A stretch of 64,000 bases of DNA. Origin: CAVSWT01 sp963775245 (GTDB lineage: Bacteria > Bacteroidota > Ignavibacteria > Ignavibacteriales > Ignavibacteriaceae). The notes under the pieces were generated by a model. The model saw nothing but the letters and a program-made list of their open reading frames with translations, was not told the origin of the DNA and did not search any database. Below are positions 17,874 to 28,012 of this stretch, piece after piece. Location: assembly GCA_963775245.1 (NCBI GenBank), contig CAVZID010000014.1:1-64000 (forward strand), in the 5' to 3' direction. The first letter of the stretch is position 1. Every line of letters starts with the position of its first letter. The translations under genes and the position numbers were made by a program.

Positions 17874-18058
17874 AAGTTTAAGTTTAAGTGTAAGAAATTA
17901 AATTAGCATTTCAGTTAGATTTTTATTTTAGCTTAAATATTAAATGAATCATAATTAAATATTTATCTTGTCTCATATATAACTTGAACTTAATCTTGAA
18001 CATGAACTTAAAAAGAACTTACACATGAACTTGAACTTTAATACGAACTTGAACTTAT
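17874..18058. repeat. Imperfect inverted repeat plus GAACTT tandem array between asnS and nuoJ
   Basis: The 21 bases 17874-17894 pair with 18018-18038 at 18 of 21 positions. The right part (17981-18058) is a degenerate tandem array in which GAACTT occurs seven times exactly, usually spaced by one or two similar hexamers. It fills the gap between asnS and nuoJ. It looks like replication-slippage DNA; a terminator role for asnS is possible. Confidence 0.5.
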
Positions 18059-18066
18059 AAAAAAAT

Positions 18067-18583
18067 ATGTCTTTAGAAATAATCCTATTTATTTTATTTG
18101 CTGCTGTTTGTTCGATTTCATCTATATTGATGATAACTCGAAGAAATCCGGTAATTAGTGCTTTGTTTTTAGTCCTGAATTTTGGCGGACTATCCGGCCT
18201 ATATCTTTTACTTAATGCCCAGTTTATTGCCGTTGCACAAGTAATTGTGTATGCCGGTGCAATCATGGTTTTGTTTTTATTCGTGATTATGCTTTTACGC
18301 CCGGGACAAGAAAGAAAAATATTCAGTGCAAATCCTGTTATTAAAATTATGGCTTATGTAATTGCAGGATTAGTTTTTCTTCAATTAGGTTATATGATAT
18401 TTTTTTCAGGGCCTTCGTTTGCTGTTGGAAGCAATGTAGCTGCAAGTGTTAAAGCCGGAACAGTAGAATCAATAGGACTTAACTTTATTTACAAATTACG
18501 TTTTACCTTTTGAAGCAGCCGGATTTTTATTATTAGCTGCTGCAATTGGCGCATTAGTTTTAGCTAAAAAGAAATTCGAGTAA
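18067..18583 (+). CDS. nuoJ: NADH-quinone oxidoreductase subunit J, one frameshift near the C-terminus
   Basis: Membrane subunit of complex I. About 171 residues after correction, with five predicted helices and the family motif VAQVIVYAGAIMVLFLFVIML. The frame runs into KLRFTF-stop at 18,513. Removing one T from the run AACTTTATTT around 18,484 restores LFTNYVLPFEAAGFLLLAAA and the expected end at TAA 18,581-18,583, six bases before nuoK. nuoA to nuoI are not in the window: the upstream gene is asnS, so the complex I genes are split in this genome. Confidence 0.85.
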
Positions 18584-18588
18584 AGAAT

Positions 18589-18894
18589 ATGAGTGTTCCG
18601 ATAGATTATTATCTCATTTTAAGTGCTTTCATGTTTGTGGTTGGAGTCGCTGGAGTTTTAACAAGACGCAATGCAATTGTTGTTTTCATGAGCGTTGAGT
18701 TGATGTTAAATTCAGCTAATCTTACTATGGTGGCTTTCTCTTCATTTCTCGGAAGCTCTGTTGGGCAATTGTTTGTATTCTTTGTTATGGCTGTTGCCGC
18801 TGCAGAAGCTGCTATCGGGCTTGCAATAATAATAGCTTTGTTCCGAAATAAACTTACAGTCAATATTGATGAGATAAATATTCTTAAGTGGTAA
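18589..18894 (+). CDS. nuoK: NADH-quinone oxidoreductase subunit K
   Basis: 101 residues, three transmembrane helices, standard NuoK length. The conserved glutamate in FMSVELMLNSANL and a second in VAAAEAAIGLAII are both present; these sit in the membrane proton path of complex I. It starts 5 bases after the corrected nuoJ stop. An unusual palindrome-rich gap of 165 bases separates it from nuoL. Confidence 0.95.
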   Translation: MSVPIDYYLILSAFMFVVGVAGVLTRRNAIVVFMSVELMLNSANLTMVAFSSFLGSSVGQLFVFFVMAVAAAEAAIGLAIIIALFRNKLTVNIDEINILKW

Positions 18895-18895
18895 G

Positions 18896-19054
18896 AAGCC
18901 CATCTCCGTCCATTCCCGAAGGGAAGGGTGGATGTTTAGGATATTCAGATAAATTATATAATCAGAATTAGAAAATAAAATATAGTATTCTAAAAGTAGC
19001 TCTCCCTTTAAGGGAGAGATGGAGGGGGCTTTCTCTTCTGAGAGTAGGAGAGAG
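18896..19054. repeat. Compound palindromic element inside the nuo cluster
   Basis: A hairpin with TTCCC/GGGAA stem around 18,913-18,926 (part of a GC-rich CCATTCCCGAAGGGAAGGGTGG block) and a near-perfect 19-base palindrome at 19000-19018 (CTCTCCCTT, central T, AAGGGAGAG). The outer edges (AAGCCCATCTCC near 18,897 and GATGGAGGGGGCTT near 19,020-19,031) are also partly complementary. It lies between nuoK and nuoL, which normally adjoin. It resembles dispersed intergenic palindromes; no open reading frame is present. Confidence 0.6.
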
Positions 19055-19059
19055 GCCTA

Positions 19060-20997
19060 ATGATTAATTTAATATACTTAACAGTTCTTCTTCCTTTTTT
19101 AGGTTTTTTATTCAACGGATTATTTGGAAGAAAAATAAAAAACGAAAAGCTTGTCGGTATAATCGGAAGCGGAACAGTTGGCTTATCTTTTTTAATAGCT
19201 GTTGGTGCTTTCTTTCAAACCTTAGCTCTTCCTGTTGAACAAAGACAAAATATAGTTACTTTATTTACCTGGATGAAAGTTTCCGGATTAAATATCAGCT
19301 TTGCATATCAAGTTGACCAATTATCACTTATAATGTCGATGATTGTAACCGGAGTTGGATTTGTAATTCATGTCTATTCAATAGGTTACATGCATGGCGA
19401 CAAAGGATTTTGGAGATTCTTTGCATATTTAAATTTGTTCATCTTCGCCATGATGAACTTGATTCTCGGCGATAATTTTGTACTTCTATTTTTAGGATGG
19501 GAAGGCGTTGGTTTATGTTCATATCTTCTAATCGGATTTTGGTACGATAGAAAATTTGAAAAAGGTACAGTATCTGATGCGGCTAAGAAAGCATTCATTG
19601 TAAATAGAATTGGTGACTTCGGATTTTTACTTGGAATGTTTCTTATCTACATGACTTTCGGCAGCTTAAATTTTAATGATGTTTTTTCAAGAGCAGCTTC
19701 TTTTAATGTTGACCAATCTACTTTTAATTTTATCGCTTTGTTTTTGTTCATTGGTGCTACAGGTAAGTCAGCTCAAATACCTTTGTTCGTTTGGCTTCCT
19801 GATGCAATGGCAGGCCCAACGCCGGTATCAGCATTGATACATGCAGCTACAATGGTTACGGCCGGAGTTTACATGGTCGCACGCTGTTCAATTCTTTATG
19901 CTTCTGCTCCGGCAATTATGACAGTTGTCGCAGTCATTGGAGTTTTAACAGCTTTATTTGCAGCTACAATAGGAATTGTTCAAAATGATATTAAAAAAGT
20001 TTTAGCATATTCTACTGTCAGCCAGCTTGGCTATATGTTTTTGGCTCTTGGTGTAGGCGCTTTCTCTGCGGGTATATTTCATGTAATGACTCACGCTTTT
20101 TTCAAAGCACTTTTATTTTTAGGTGCCGGTTCTGTTATTCATTCAATGCATGATGACCAGGATATTCAAAATTACGGCGGCTTAAAAAAATATATGCCGC
20201 AGACGTATTTAACTTTTCTTATTGCTGCACTGGCAATTTCCGGAATTCCACCACTGTCTGGATTTTTTAGTAAGGATGAAATTCTCTGGAAATCTTATGC
20301 TAACGGAAATATTGTTTATTGGATTATAGGAGCCTTCACTGCTCTACTAACAGCATTTTACATGTTTAGATTATACTTCTTAACTTTTGAAGGAAAAGAA
20401 AGATTTAAAAAAGATAAGCATCCGCATGAATCACCAAAAGTGATGACAATTCCATTAATGATTTTAGCTGTATTATCTGCTATCGGCGGATTTGTTGGAA
20501 TCTCAGAATTATTTTCTGGAGAAGGCGGCAATAAATTTGAAAATTGGTTAGCGCCAATATTTGACGGTGCTGAAAAGAAATTAGCAATGTATGGAACTCA
20601 TACACACACTGAAGAAATTGTGTTAATGACAATTACGATAGTTGGAGTTGTTGGAGCTATTTGGTTAGCTCGTTATATTTATCTTCAAAAACCAAGTATT
20701 GCTAATAACACAGCTAAGAAATTTAAAGGTGTATATAATTTATTGCTGAATAAATATTTTGTCGATGAAGCATACGATGCTGTGGTTGTTAATCCAATCA
20801 AAAAAACTTCCGAATCATTTTTATGGAAAATTGCTGATAATAAAATTATCGACGGAACAGTTAACGGAGTTGCTTCTATAATCGGAACTGTTTCCGCCAA
20901 CATAAGAAAAATTCAAACCGGCGTTGCACAATCATATGCGGTGATGATGATGCTGGGAATTGTAATTGCTTTATTCTGGATAATACTAAGTTTATAA
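19060..20997 (+). CDS. nuoL: NADH-quinone oxidoreductase subunit L
   Basis: 645 residues, antiporter-like subunit of complex I. The conserved core includes LFLGWEGVGLCSYLLIGFWY, TGKSAQIPLFVWLPDAMAGP, HAATMVTAGVYMVAR and KKVLAYSTVSQLGYM. A C-terminal horizontal helix region and final membrane helix (MMMLGIVIALFWIILSL) are present. This is one of the few long genes of the block without a frameshift. ATG at 19060 follows GAGAGAGG. It is followed after 3 bases by the start of nuoM. Confidence 0.95.
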   Translation: MINLIYLTVLLPFLGFLFNGLFGRKIKNEKLVGIIGSGTVGLSFLIAVGAFFQTLALPVEQRQNIVTLFTWMKVSGLNISFAYQVDQLSLIMSMIVTGVGFVIHVYSIGYMHGDKGFWRFFAYLNLFIFAMMNLILGDNFVLLFLGWEGVGLCSYLLIGFWYDRKFEKGTVSDAAKKAFIVNRIGDFGFLLGMFLIYMTFGSLNFNDVFSRAASFNVDQSTFNFIALFLFIGATGKSAQIPLFVWLPDAMAGPTPVSALIHAATMVTAGVYMVARCSILYASAPAIMTVVAVIGVLTALFAATIGIVQNDIKKVLAYSTVSQLGYMFLALGVGAFSAGIFHVMTHAFFKALLFLGAGSVIHSMHDDQDIQNYGGLKKYMPQTYLTFLIAALAISGIPPLSGFFSKDEILWKSYANGNIVYWIIGAFTALLTAFYMFRLYFLTFEGKERFKKDKHPHESPKVMTIPLMILAVLSAIGGFVGISELFSGEGGNKFENWLAPIFDGAEKKLAMYGTHTHTEEIVLMTITIVGVVGAIWLARYIYLQKPSIANNTAKKFKGVYNLLLNKYFVDEAYDAVVVNPIKKTSESFLWKIADNKIIDGTVNGVASIIGTVSANIRKIQTGVAQSYAVMMMLGIVIALFWIILSL

Positions 20998-21000
20998 AAT

Positions 21001-22534
21001 ATGGAAAATAGTTATTTAGTTTCTATCTTATTACTCGCACCTTTAGTTGGAGCATTTCTTCTTTTATTCATTAGATAAAGAAAAAACTTCCTTGATAAAA
21101 TATTTTGGATTAGCAATTTCATTAATTGTTTTTGTTATTTCGTTAATCATGTACTTCAAGTTTGATTTATCGAATCCAAATTTTCAATTCAATGATAAGA
21201 TACAATGGATAGATAATTTAAATATCAGTTATCATGTCGGTGTTGATGGATTATCTCTATTGCTTGTTCTATTAACTACATTTCATCACTCCGCTTACTT
21301 TAATTTCAAGCTGGTCAAGCATAAAAATGAAGGTAAAAGAATTTACATTCTTCATGCTGATTCTTGAAGTTGGAATGCTCGGTGTATTTCGTTTCTGTTG
21401 ATTTATTTCTGTTTTACATTTTTTGGGAAGCAATGCTGATCCCAATGTATTTTATAATTGGAATCTGGGGCGGTGAACAAAGAATTTATGCGTCAGTAAA
21501 GTTTTTCCTTTATACAATGTTCGGAAGCTTGTTAATGCTGGTCGCAATCATCTGGCTGGCTGTTTATGCATCGGCTTCACTCGGGCATTTTTCTACTGAC
21601 TTAGTTGAACTTATATTCTGTTGGCCCAACAATTCAGCATACAATTCAAAAATATATGTTCCTTGCTTTTGCATTCAGCTTTGCAATTAAAGTTCCATTG
21701 TTTCCGCTGCATACCTGGCTTCCTGATGCTCACGTTCAAGCACCAACTGCCGGAAGTATTATACTTGCTGCTGTATTGCTGAAGATGGGAACTTATGGTT
21801 TGCTAAGATTTTGCTTGCCGTTATTTCCGCAAGCCGCAATAACTTTCGCTCCATATATTTCTGTTCTTGCCATCGTTGGAATTATATACGGCGCTTTGGT
21901 AGCAATGGTTCAAAAAGATATGAAGAAGCTGGTTGCTTATTCTTCTGTTGCCCATTTGGGTTTTGTAGTGCTCGGAATTTTTGCAATGAATCAAATTTCG
22001 ATTCAAGGGGCAATAATTCAAATGGTAAATCATGGACTTTCAACAGGAGCTTTATTCTTTTTAGTTGGAGTTATTTATGAACGAACTCACACAAGGGAAA
22101 TTTCATATTATGGCGGCATAGCTAAGATTGTTCCTGTTTATGCGACTGCATTATTAATTGCTTCACTTTCTTCAGTCGGACTGCCTGGATTAAATGGATT
22201 TGTTGGTGAGTTTTTAATTTTACTCGGTTCATTTAAATCAACTGTTTTAAATAGCTGGTGGTTTACAGTATTTGCTGCATCAGGAGTGATATTCGCAGCG
22301 GTTTACTTATTATGGATGTATCAGAGAGTGGTCTTCGGTGAAATTAAAAATGAAAAAGTTAGAACACTTACAGATATGAACAAACGTGAATTATTGGTGT
22401 TCGTATCTTTATTAATATTTATTGTATGGATTGGAATTTATCCATCTACATTTTTGAAAGTTTCTGAAAGGTCAACGCAAAAAACTATTGAGCGTGTATT
22501 TACTCCTCAAAAAGTTAGTTTGTTAGGACATTGA
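21001..22534 (+). CDS. nuoM: NADH-quinone oxidoreductase subunit M, four frameshifts
   Basis: Antiporter-like proton-pumping subunit of complex I. The reading starts MENSYLVSILLLAPLVGAFL at 21,001, shifts near 21,075 into DKEKTSLIKYFG, near 21,285 (an extra base after CTACATTT) into ITPLTLISSWSS, near 21,393 (extra C in GTATTTC) into VSVDLFLFYIFWE, and near 21,612 into SVGPTIQHTIQK. From there the last 300 residues are intact (VPLFPLHTWLPDAHVQAP, KKLVAYSSVAHLGF). Every segment of a normal ~510-residue NuoM is present in order, so accumulated sequence errors are the likeliest explanation. Three bases separate it from nuoL, and the nhaD-like gene begins at the next base. Confidence 0.88.
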
Positions 22535-23986
22535 TTGATTGAAAAAAACTTAAAATATTTTTTTCTGTTCTTTTTCATATTGTGTGTTTTTATAAGTAGT
22601 GAAACATCACTGGCATCTTCTAATTTTTCAGGTGCATCAAGTGATTCATTAAGCACTCAAAAAGTTGAAGAAGCAACTGAGTTTGAACACAATCTGCCGA
22701 CACCAATAATGGTTGTTCCGTTTGCTCTTTTACTTTTAATGATTGCAACCGGGCCATTATTTTACAAGCATTTTTGGGAACATCATTATCCAAAAATTGC
22801 AATTGTTTTAGGTAGCATTTCGGTTGTTTACTATTTGGCGATACTTCAAAATACTCATGTATTGCTGCATACTTTATCTGAGTATCTTGCGTTCATTGCT
22901 TTGTTAAGTTCTTTATTTGTTGCTTCGGGTGGGATTCTTATTAAAGTTGATAAGAAATCTACCCCGATTGCAAATGTTCTTTTTTTATTGTTTGGAGCAG
23001 TAATTTCAAATATCATTGGAACGACCGGTGCTTCCATGCTTCTGATTCGCCCTTACATTAAAATGAATAGAAATAGAATTTCTTCCTATCATATTATTTT
23101 TTTCATTTTCATTGTAAGCAATATTGGCGGTGCTTTAACACCAATTGGCGATCCGCCTTTATTCTTAGGATTTTTACGAGGCGTTCCGTTTTTCTGGGTA
23201 GCCGCGAATGTTTGGTACATCTGGGTTCCAACTTTATTATTAATCTTGCTGGTATTTTTTGTGATTGATACACTTAATAAAAAAGATTCGGATCCGGAAG
23301 CTCAATATTCAGGTAAGTTTGAATTCAAAGGCGGCAAGAATTTAATTTATCTTTTGATAATAATTATTTCTGTTTTTATCGATCCAGCAGTGATTCCCTG
23401 GGTACCAAGCTTATATCCGCTGCCGTTTGGAATAAGAGAAATAATAATGTTCAGCGTTGTTTATTTCTCTTATAAAACAGCAGATGTTGAAATTCTTAAA
23501 GCTAATGAATTTGATTTTGAGCCCATAAAAGAAGTCGCGTATTTGTTCATTGGAATTTTTGCAACTATGATTCCTGCATTACAATTGATTGCTCATGAAG
23601 CAAATGCAATGGGTGATAAATTAAATGCCGGAGTCTTTTTCTGGGCTACCGGATTTTTATCAGGTGTGCTTGATAATGCTCCAACTTACTTGAATTTTTT
23701 AAGTGCAGCGATGGGCAAATATATGCTTGATGTCGGAATTAAAGAGCATGTACAAGAGTTTGTCCTTCATGATGAAATCTATTTACAGGCAATTTCAGTT
23801 GCTGCAGTGTTCTTCGGCGCATTTACTTATATAGGCAATGGGCCGAACTTTATGGTGAAATCAATTTGTGAAAGAGCTGGCATTCAAATGCCGAGCTTCT
23901 TCACATATATATTTAAATATTCTTTGATAATATTGGTCCCTATTTTTGCTTTGGTTTGGATTGTCTTTTTTTTCGGTAAAGGTTAA
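22535..23986 (+). CDS. nhaD: NhaD-type sodium:proton antiporter (ion transporter superfamily)
   Basis: 483 residues with a cleavable or anchoring N-terminal hydrophobic segment and about 12 transmembrane helices. Family motifs include NIIGTTGASMLLIRPYIK, NIGGALTPIGDPPLFLGFL and GVLDNAPTYLNFL, as in NhaD and related ArsB/citrate-type carriers. It should exchange Na+ for H+ at the inner membrane. The TTG start at 22535 directly follows the nuoM stop, so it is inside the complex I transcript, between nuoM and nuoN. That points to coupling of respiratory proton pumping with sodium extrusion. Specificity for Na+ rather than another cation is inferred from family membership. Confidence 0.85.
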   Translation: MIEKNLKYFFLFFFILCVFISSETSLASSNFSGASSDSLSTQKVEEATEFEHNLPTPIMVVPFALLLLMIATGPLFYKHFWEHHYPKIAIVLGSISVVYYLAILQNTHVLLHTLSEYLAFIALLSSLFVASGGILIKVDKKSTPIANVLFLLFGAVISNIIGTTGASMLLIRPYIKMNRNRISSYHIIFFIFIVSNIGGALTPIGDPPLFLGFLRGVPFFWVAANVWYIWVPTLLLILLVFFVIDTLNKKDSDPEAQYSGKFEFKGGKNLIYLLIIIISVFIDPAVIPWVPSLYPLPFGIREIIMFSVVYFSYKTADVEILKANEFDFEPIKEVAYLFIGIFATMIPALQLIAHEANAMGDKLNAGVFFWATGFLSGVLDNAPTYLNFLSAAMGKYMLDVGIKEHVQEFVLHDEIYLQAISVAAVFFGAFTYIGNGPNFMVKSICERAGIQMPSFFTYIFKYSLIILVPIFALVWIVFFFGKG

Positions 23987-23989
23987 TAA

Positions 23990-24356
23990 ATGAAATCCAT
24001 TGAAGAAATAATTAGTGAGAAACAGAACGGACTTCATTACGGCAATAGAATTATTTTACCGTTTAAATGTCACTTTCTAAAAGTGATTTTTAATGATGAT
24101 ATAATCACTGATTTTTCATCAGGCGCTAAGGGAATTTTTATCAGGGAAGAAGAAGAGTTTACTGATGTTTATTTTCATGATTACAGCAATTTGAAAGAAG
24201 AGCTTTCAAAATATGAAAATATAAAAATGGTTGTGGTTGAAAAAAGCAAAAAACATTTTTGACCAAAAAAATCATTTGAAAATCGCTCTTTATCTTGAAG
24301 ATAAACATATTGTTAAAATAGAAAAAACGGATGCAGACATTTTATTTATAGAGTAA
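23990..24356 (+). CDS. Unknown ~122-residue protein between nhaD and nuoN, one frameshift
   Basis: Starts MKSIEEIISEKQNGLHYGNR three bases after nhaD. The first frame stops at 24,262 within the run CATTTTTGACC; a neighbouring frame continues as NHLKIALYLEDKHIVKIEKTDADILFIE and stops at 24,356, two bases before nuoN. I read it as one protein of about 122 residues. It is soluble and rich in acidic and basic residues, with two similar beta-strand-like halves (KVIFNDDIITDFSSGAKGI and KIALYLEDKHIVKIEKTDA). I do not recognise a family. Tight packing in a respiratory operon suggests a job linked to complex I or the antiporter, but this is inference. Confidence 0.6.
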
Positions 24357-24358
24357 TT

Positions 24359-25787
24359 ATGCTGAATAATATTCAAGAATTTTATAACATTTTACCTTTT
24401 ATAATTCTCGGTGCGGGAATTTTAATTTCGCTTTTAATTGAAATGTATTCGAAGAAAAGTGAAAATATTCTTCCATGGTTTTCAATTATTGTTTTTCTTG
24501 CAGCAGGGTTTCACGCACTTTACCATGTAAACATGGTTTCCGAAGTATTCCAGAATATGCTTGCTACGGGTGGGAATGCAAATATATTTTATTTTATTTT
24601 CACTTTTGGCGCCGCATTAGTTTGCCTGCTTTCAATTGACTATATAAAAAAATACGGAACTTATTTCGGAGAATATTATATCCTAATTCAATCTTCTGTT
24701 TTGGGAATGATGTTCATGGCTGGTGCAAAAGACTTATTTATGATATTTCTTGGATTAGAATTAATGTCTATCTGCTTCTATGCTTTAGCCGGATTGAACA
24801 GAAAAAAACTAAATGCTAATGAAGCATCATTAAAATATTTTTTACTTGGAGCTTTTGCCACCGGGTTTATTGTTTACGGTATTGCTTTAATTTATGGTAC
24901 TGCACAAACTACAAATATTGATTCAATAGTTTCTCAATTCAAAAATCTATCAAGCAGCATATTATTCTTAACGGGTCTGCTTTTATTCTTAATTGGATTT
25001 TCATTTAAGATAGCTGCATTTCCATTTCACATGTGGGTTCCTGATGTTTATCAAGGTGCGCCAACAACAATCAGCGGCTTGTTTTCAACAGGCGGAAAAG
25101 CTGCTGCATTCAGTGCAATAATTGTTACGCTTGGAGCTATATTTATAAATTCAGCCGGAAATATTTTTGAACCATATCTTGCTGTAATTGCAGTTGCATC
25201 AATGTTATTCGGAAGTATCGTAGCAATTTCTCAAACTAATATTAAAAGAATGCTTGCTTATTCTTCAATCGCACATGCGGGCTACATGATAATAGGATTA
25301 GCAGCAGGAAATTACGAAGGGCTCGCAGGAATAATTTTCTACTTAGCTGCTTACACATTTATGAATTTAGGTGCATTTGGAATTGTAGCTTTGATTGAAG
25401 GTAAAGATGAAGCAAATCTTGATATAAAATCTTATGCCGGGATTAGGCTCAAGAAATCCAATGCTGGCAGCAATACTTGCTATCTTTATGTTTTCGCTTG
25501 CCGGTATTCCGCCTTTTGCCGGATTCTTTGGTAAGTACTATGTCTTTATTGCAGCAATTAAAGCTCATCTGACATGGCTTGCCATTGTAGGTGTTATATC
25601 GAGTGTAATTAGTGTTTATTTCTATTTGCGAATTGTGGTGCTGATGTACTTCAAAGAGCCTGAATCAGATTTTACAATTGAATTTAGTAATACAGGCTTG
25701 CTTGCAGTAGTACTCTCAGTATTATTTGTAATAATGCTGGGACTCGCGCCCGGTTCATTAATAGATTTAATTTCTTCCTACTTATAA
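24359..25787 (+). CDS. nuoN: NADH-quinone oxidoreductase subunit N, one frameshift
   Basis: Antiporter-like subunit of complex I, about 475 residues after correction. The first part (to about 25,440) has the core LFMIFLGLELMSICFYALAG, FKIAAFPFHMWVPDVYQGAP and KRMLAYSSIAHAGYM. The frame then reads into a false end at 25,534, while another frame continues from GLGSRNPMLAAILAIFMFSL through GIPPFAGFFGKYYVF to the stop at 25,787. One extra G in GCCGGGATTAGG near 25,441 explains the break. It is the last gene of the complex I block. Confidence 0.9.
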
Positions 25788-25906
25788 TTATTTTATCATT
25801 AAGTAATTTAGTTTTTTCCACAAAAGGATTTTATTTTGTAGCATTGTTACTGCGATGCAATTTATCAATTTAAATTGAACCAATTTTTATCCAAAGGATC
25901 CTTCGG

Positions 25907-27476
25907 ATGATTCCATTATATTCAACAAAGCAGGTGAGAGAAGTCGATGGTTATGCAATTAATCATCTCGGTATGCCCGGTATTATGTTAATGGAGAATG
26001 CTTCATTGGAAATTTTTAATGCTGCGAAAGAAAAGATTATATCAAATCTGTTAGGACAAAATCTTGGTTTTGTTTGTGGCAAAGGTAATAACGGTGGAGA
26101 TGGATTTGCGACGGCAAGGCATTTTGCAAATGACGGGTTTAAAATTATTGTTGTTCATATCGGCAATGAAAATGAAATGTCTGATGATTGCAAAACGAAT
26201 TTTAAAATTCTGAAAAGCCTTGCCAAAGAGAATAAAAGTATTTTAATTAGAAAATATTCTTCAAACAAAGATTTGAATATTTTTAAAAATTGTGATATAA
26301 TTTTTGATTCTTTGCTTGGAACAGGAATTAAAGGTGATTTAAAGAGAACCTTACAATTCAATTATAAAATATCTTAACGAATTAAAAGCATATAAAGTTG
26401 CCATTGATATTCCAACCGGGCTTGATGCTGATTTAGGTTCAACAAATTTATGTTTTAATGCAGACATGACAGTTACTCTTGGAGAACTGAAAAAAGGTTT
26501 ATTCTTCCAAGATGGATATTCTTTCGCAGGTGAAATTATCAAAGGAAATATTGGAGTCAGTCCATCATATTTTAATAGATTTGAAGTTGAAGATTATTTA
26601 ATAGAGCCTGAAGATGCTAATTATTCTCTTCCTGTAAAATCAAAAGCAATTCATAAATATTCTGCTGGAAAAGTATTAACTATTGCCGGTTCAGGTAAAT
26701 TACCCGGTGCGGCAGTTTTAACTTCAACCGCAGCATTAAAATCCGGTGCTGGTGCATCAATTCTTTGTTTCCCAAATTCTGTGAAAAATCTTGCTCATAA
26801 AAATTTAGATGAAGTTGTTATTCATCCTTATGATGATGTAACTAATGAATATCTATCTTCAAAAAATATAAATGATATAAGAAAAAGATTATACTGGGCA
26901 GACGTTTTAGCAATTGGTCCTGGATTGGGAAGGGAAGAAGCAACTCAGGAAGCAATTATAGAAATCATCAAGAATAAAAATCCTAAAAATATAATTATAG
27001 ATGCTGATGCTATTTATGCATTAAGTAAAAACAATTACAAAAAAATAGATTTGAAAAATTTTGTTCTCACTCCTCATCATGGTGAATTTGCGAACCTGTT
27101 TGGGATTGATATTAAAACATTACAAAATGACTTGTTGAAGTATGGGAAAAAATTTGTTGAAGAAACAAAATCATATTTAGTTCTAAAAGGTTCACCGACA
27201 ATTATTTTTACTCCTAATGGTGATGCTTTAATTAATACAACTGGAAATCCCGGAATGGCAAAATTTGGCACTGGTGACGCTCTTACCGGAATGATTGCCG
27301 GATTCCTTTCTCAGAATCCAAATGAAATAGAAAAGAGCTTAATTGCTGCTGTTTATATTCATAGCCTATCAGCAGATTTATTATTAAAAGACTTCACTGA
27401 ATTTAGCTATACTGCCACTGATATAATCAATAATTTACCTGCTGCAATTAATTTTATAAGGAAGTCTATTGTTTAA
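25907..27476 (+). CDS. nnr: Bifunctional NAD(P)H-hydrate epimerase / ADP-dependent dehydratase, one frameshift
   Basis: Repairs damaged NADHX and NADPHX. The N-terminal YjeF_N epimerase domain (about residues 1-215) has GIMLMENASL and GKGNNGGDGFATARH. The C-terminal ribokinase-like dehydratase domain has KVLTIAGSGKLPGAAVLTS and the catalytic GTGDALTGMIAGFL. The frame breaks near 26,346: ...GDLKRTLQF leads to a stop at 26,377, while the adjoining frame reads EPYNSIIKYLNELKAYKVAI and runs to 27,476. Corrected length is about 522 residues, as usual for the fusion. The stop overlaps the TTG start of the next gene by 8 bases. Confidence 0.88.
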
Positions 27477-27879
27477 GTTCATAGAAAAATATAAAGTTAA
27501 AGCTTTATATATACCGTTTGCAATTTATTGGATGGTTCTTTTTACTTTAACTACTCTACCCGGGAAAGATTTGCCTAAAGTTGGTTGGAGTGATAAAGTA
27601 AGCCATTTCATTGCTTATTGCGGGCTTGCTGTTTTTATGAATCTCTTTTTATTAGTTCAGGATAAAAAAAAATTATTAAAAGAAAAAGCATGGATGTTTA
27701 CATTACTTTTCGGTGCAGTTTATGCAATGTTAGATGAATTTCATCAGTTGGTGATCCCTGGCAGAAGCTGTGACATAAAAGATTGGATTGCCGATGTGAT
27801 AGGTATTTCATTGGGGCTTTTAGTTGTAAAAATTCTGATGGTTTTTAATAATTACAAACCAAATTTAACAGATAAGTAA
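27469..27879 (+). CDS. VanZ-like family membrane protein
   Basis: 136 residues with four predicted membrane helices. The VanZ-like core is visible: WSDKVSHFIAYCGLAVF, then LDEFHQLVIPGRSCDIKDWIADVIGISLGLL, with the conserved D/E-x-H-Q and P-G-R-x5-D elements. I place the start at TTG 27469 because AAGGAAG lies 4 bases upstream; it overlaps the end of the nnr gene by 8 bases. VanZ itself confers low-level teicoplanin resistance in Gram-positives, but most family members are of unknown function and no glycopeptide genes are near. Confidence 0.8.
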   Translation: MFKFIEKYKVKALYIPFAIYWMVLFTLTTLPGKDLPKVGWSDKVSHFIAYCGLAVFMNLFLLVQDKKKLLKEKAWMFTLLFGAVYAMLDEFHQLVIPGRSCDIKDWIADVIGISLGLLVVKILMVFNNYKPNLTDK

Positions 27880-28012
27880 AAAATATTTAAAAAATCTGGA
27901 ACTAATAATTTTTAAAAAGGTACAAACCTCAGATGTTAAAAACGTGTTGACAAAGGAGACATCATTTAGTAATTTTCCATTCACAAAATTGATTTTAGGA
28001 GGTGCTTTTTAG

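Noticed and set aside
27469..27879. Glycopeptide resistance gene vanZ
   Set aside because: The protein belongs to the VanZ-like family, but no van regulatory or ligase genes are present; resistance is not supported.
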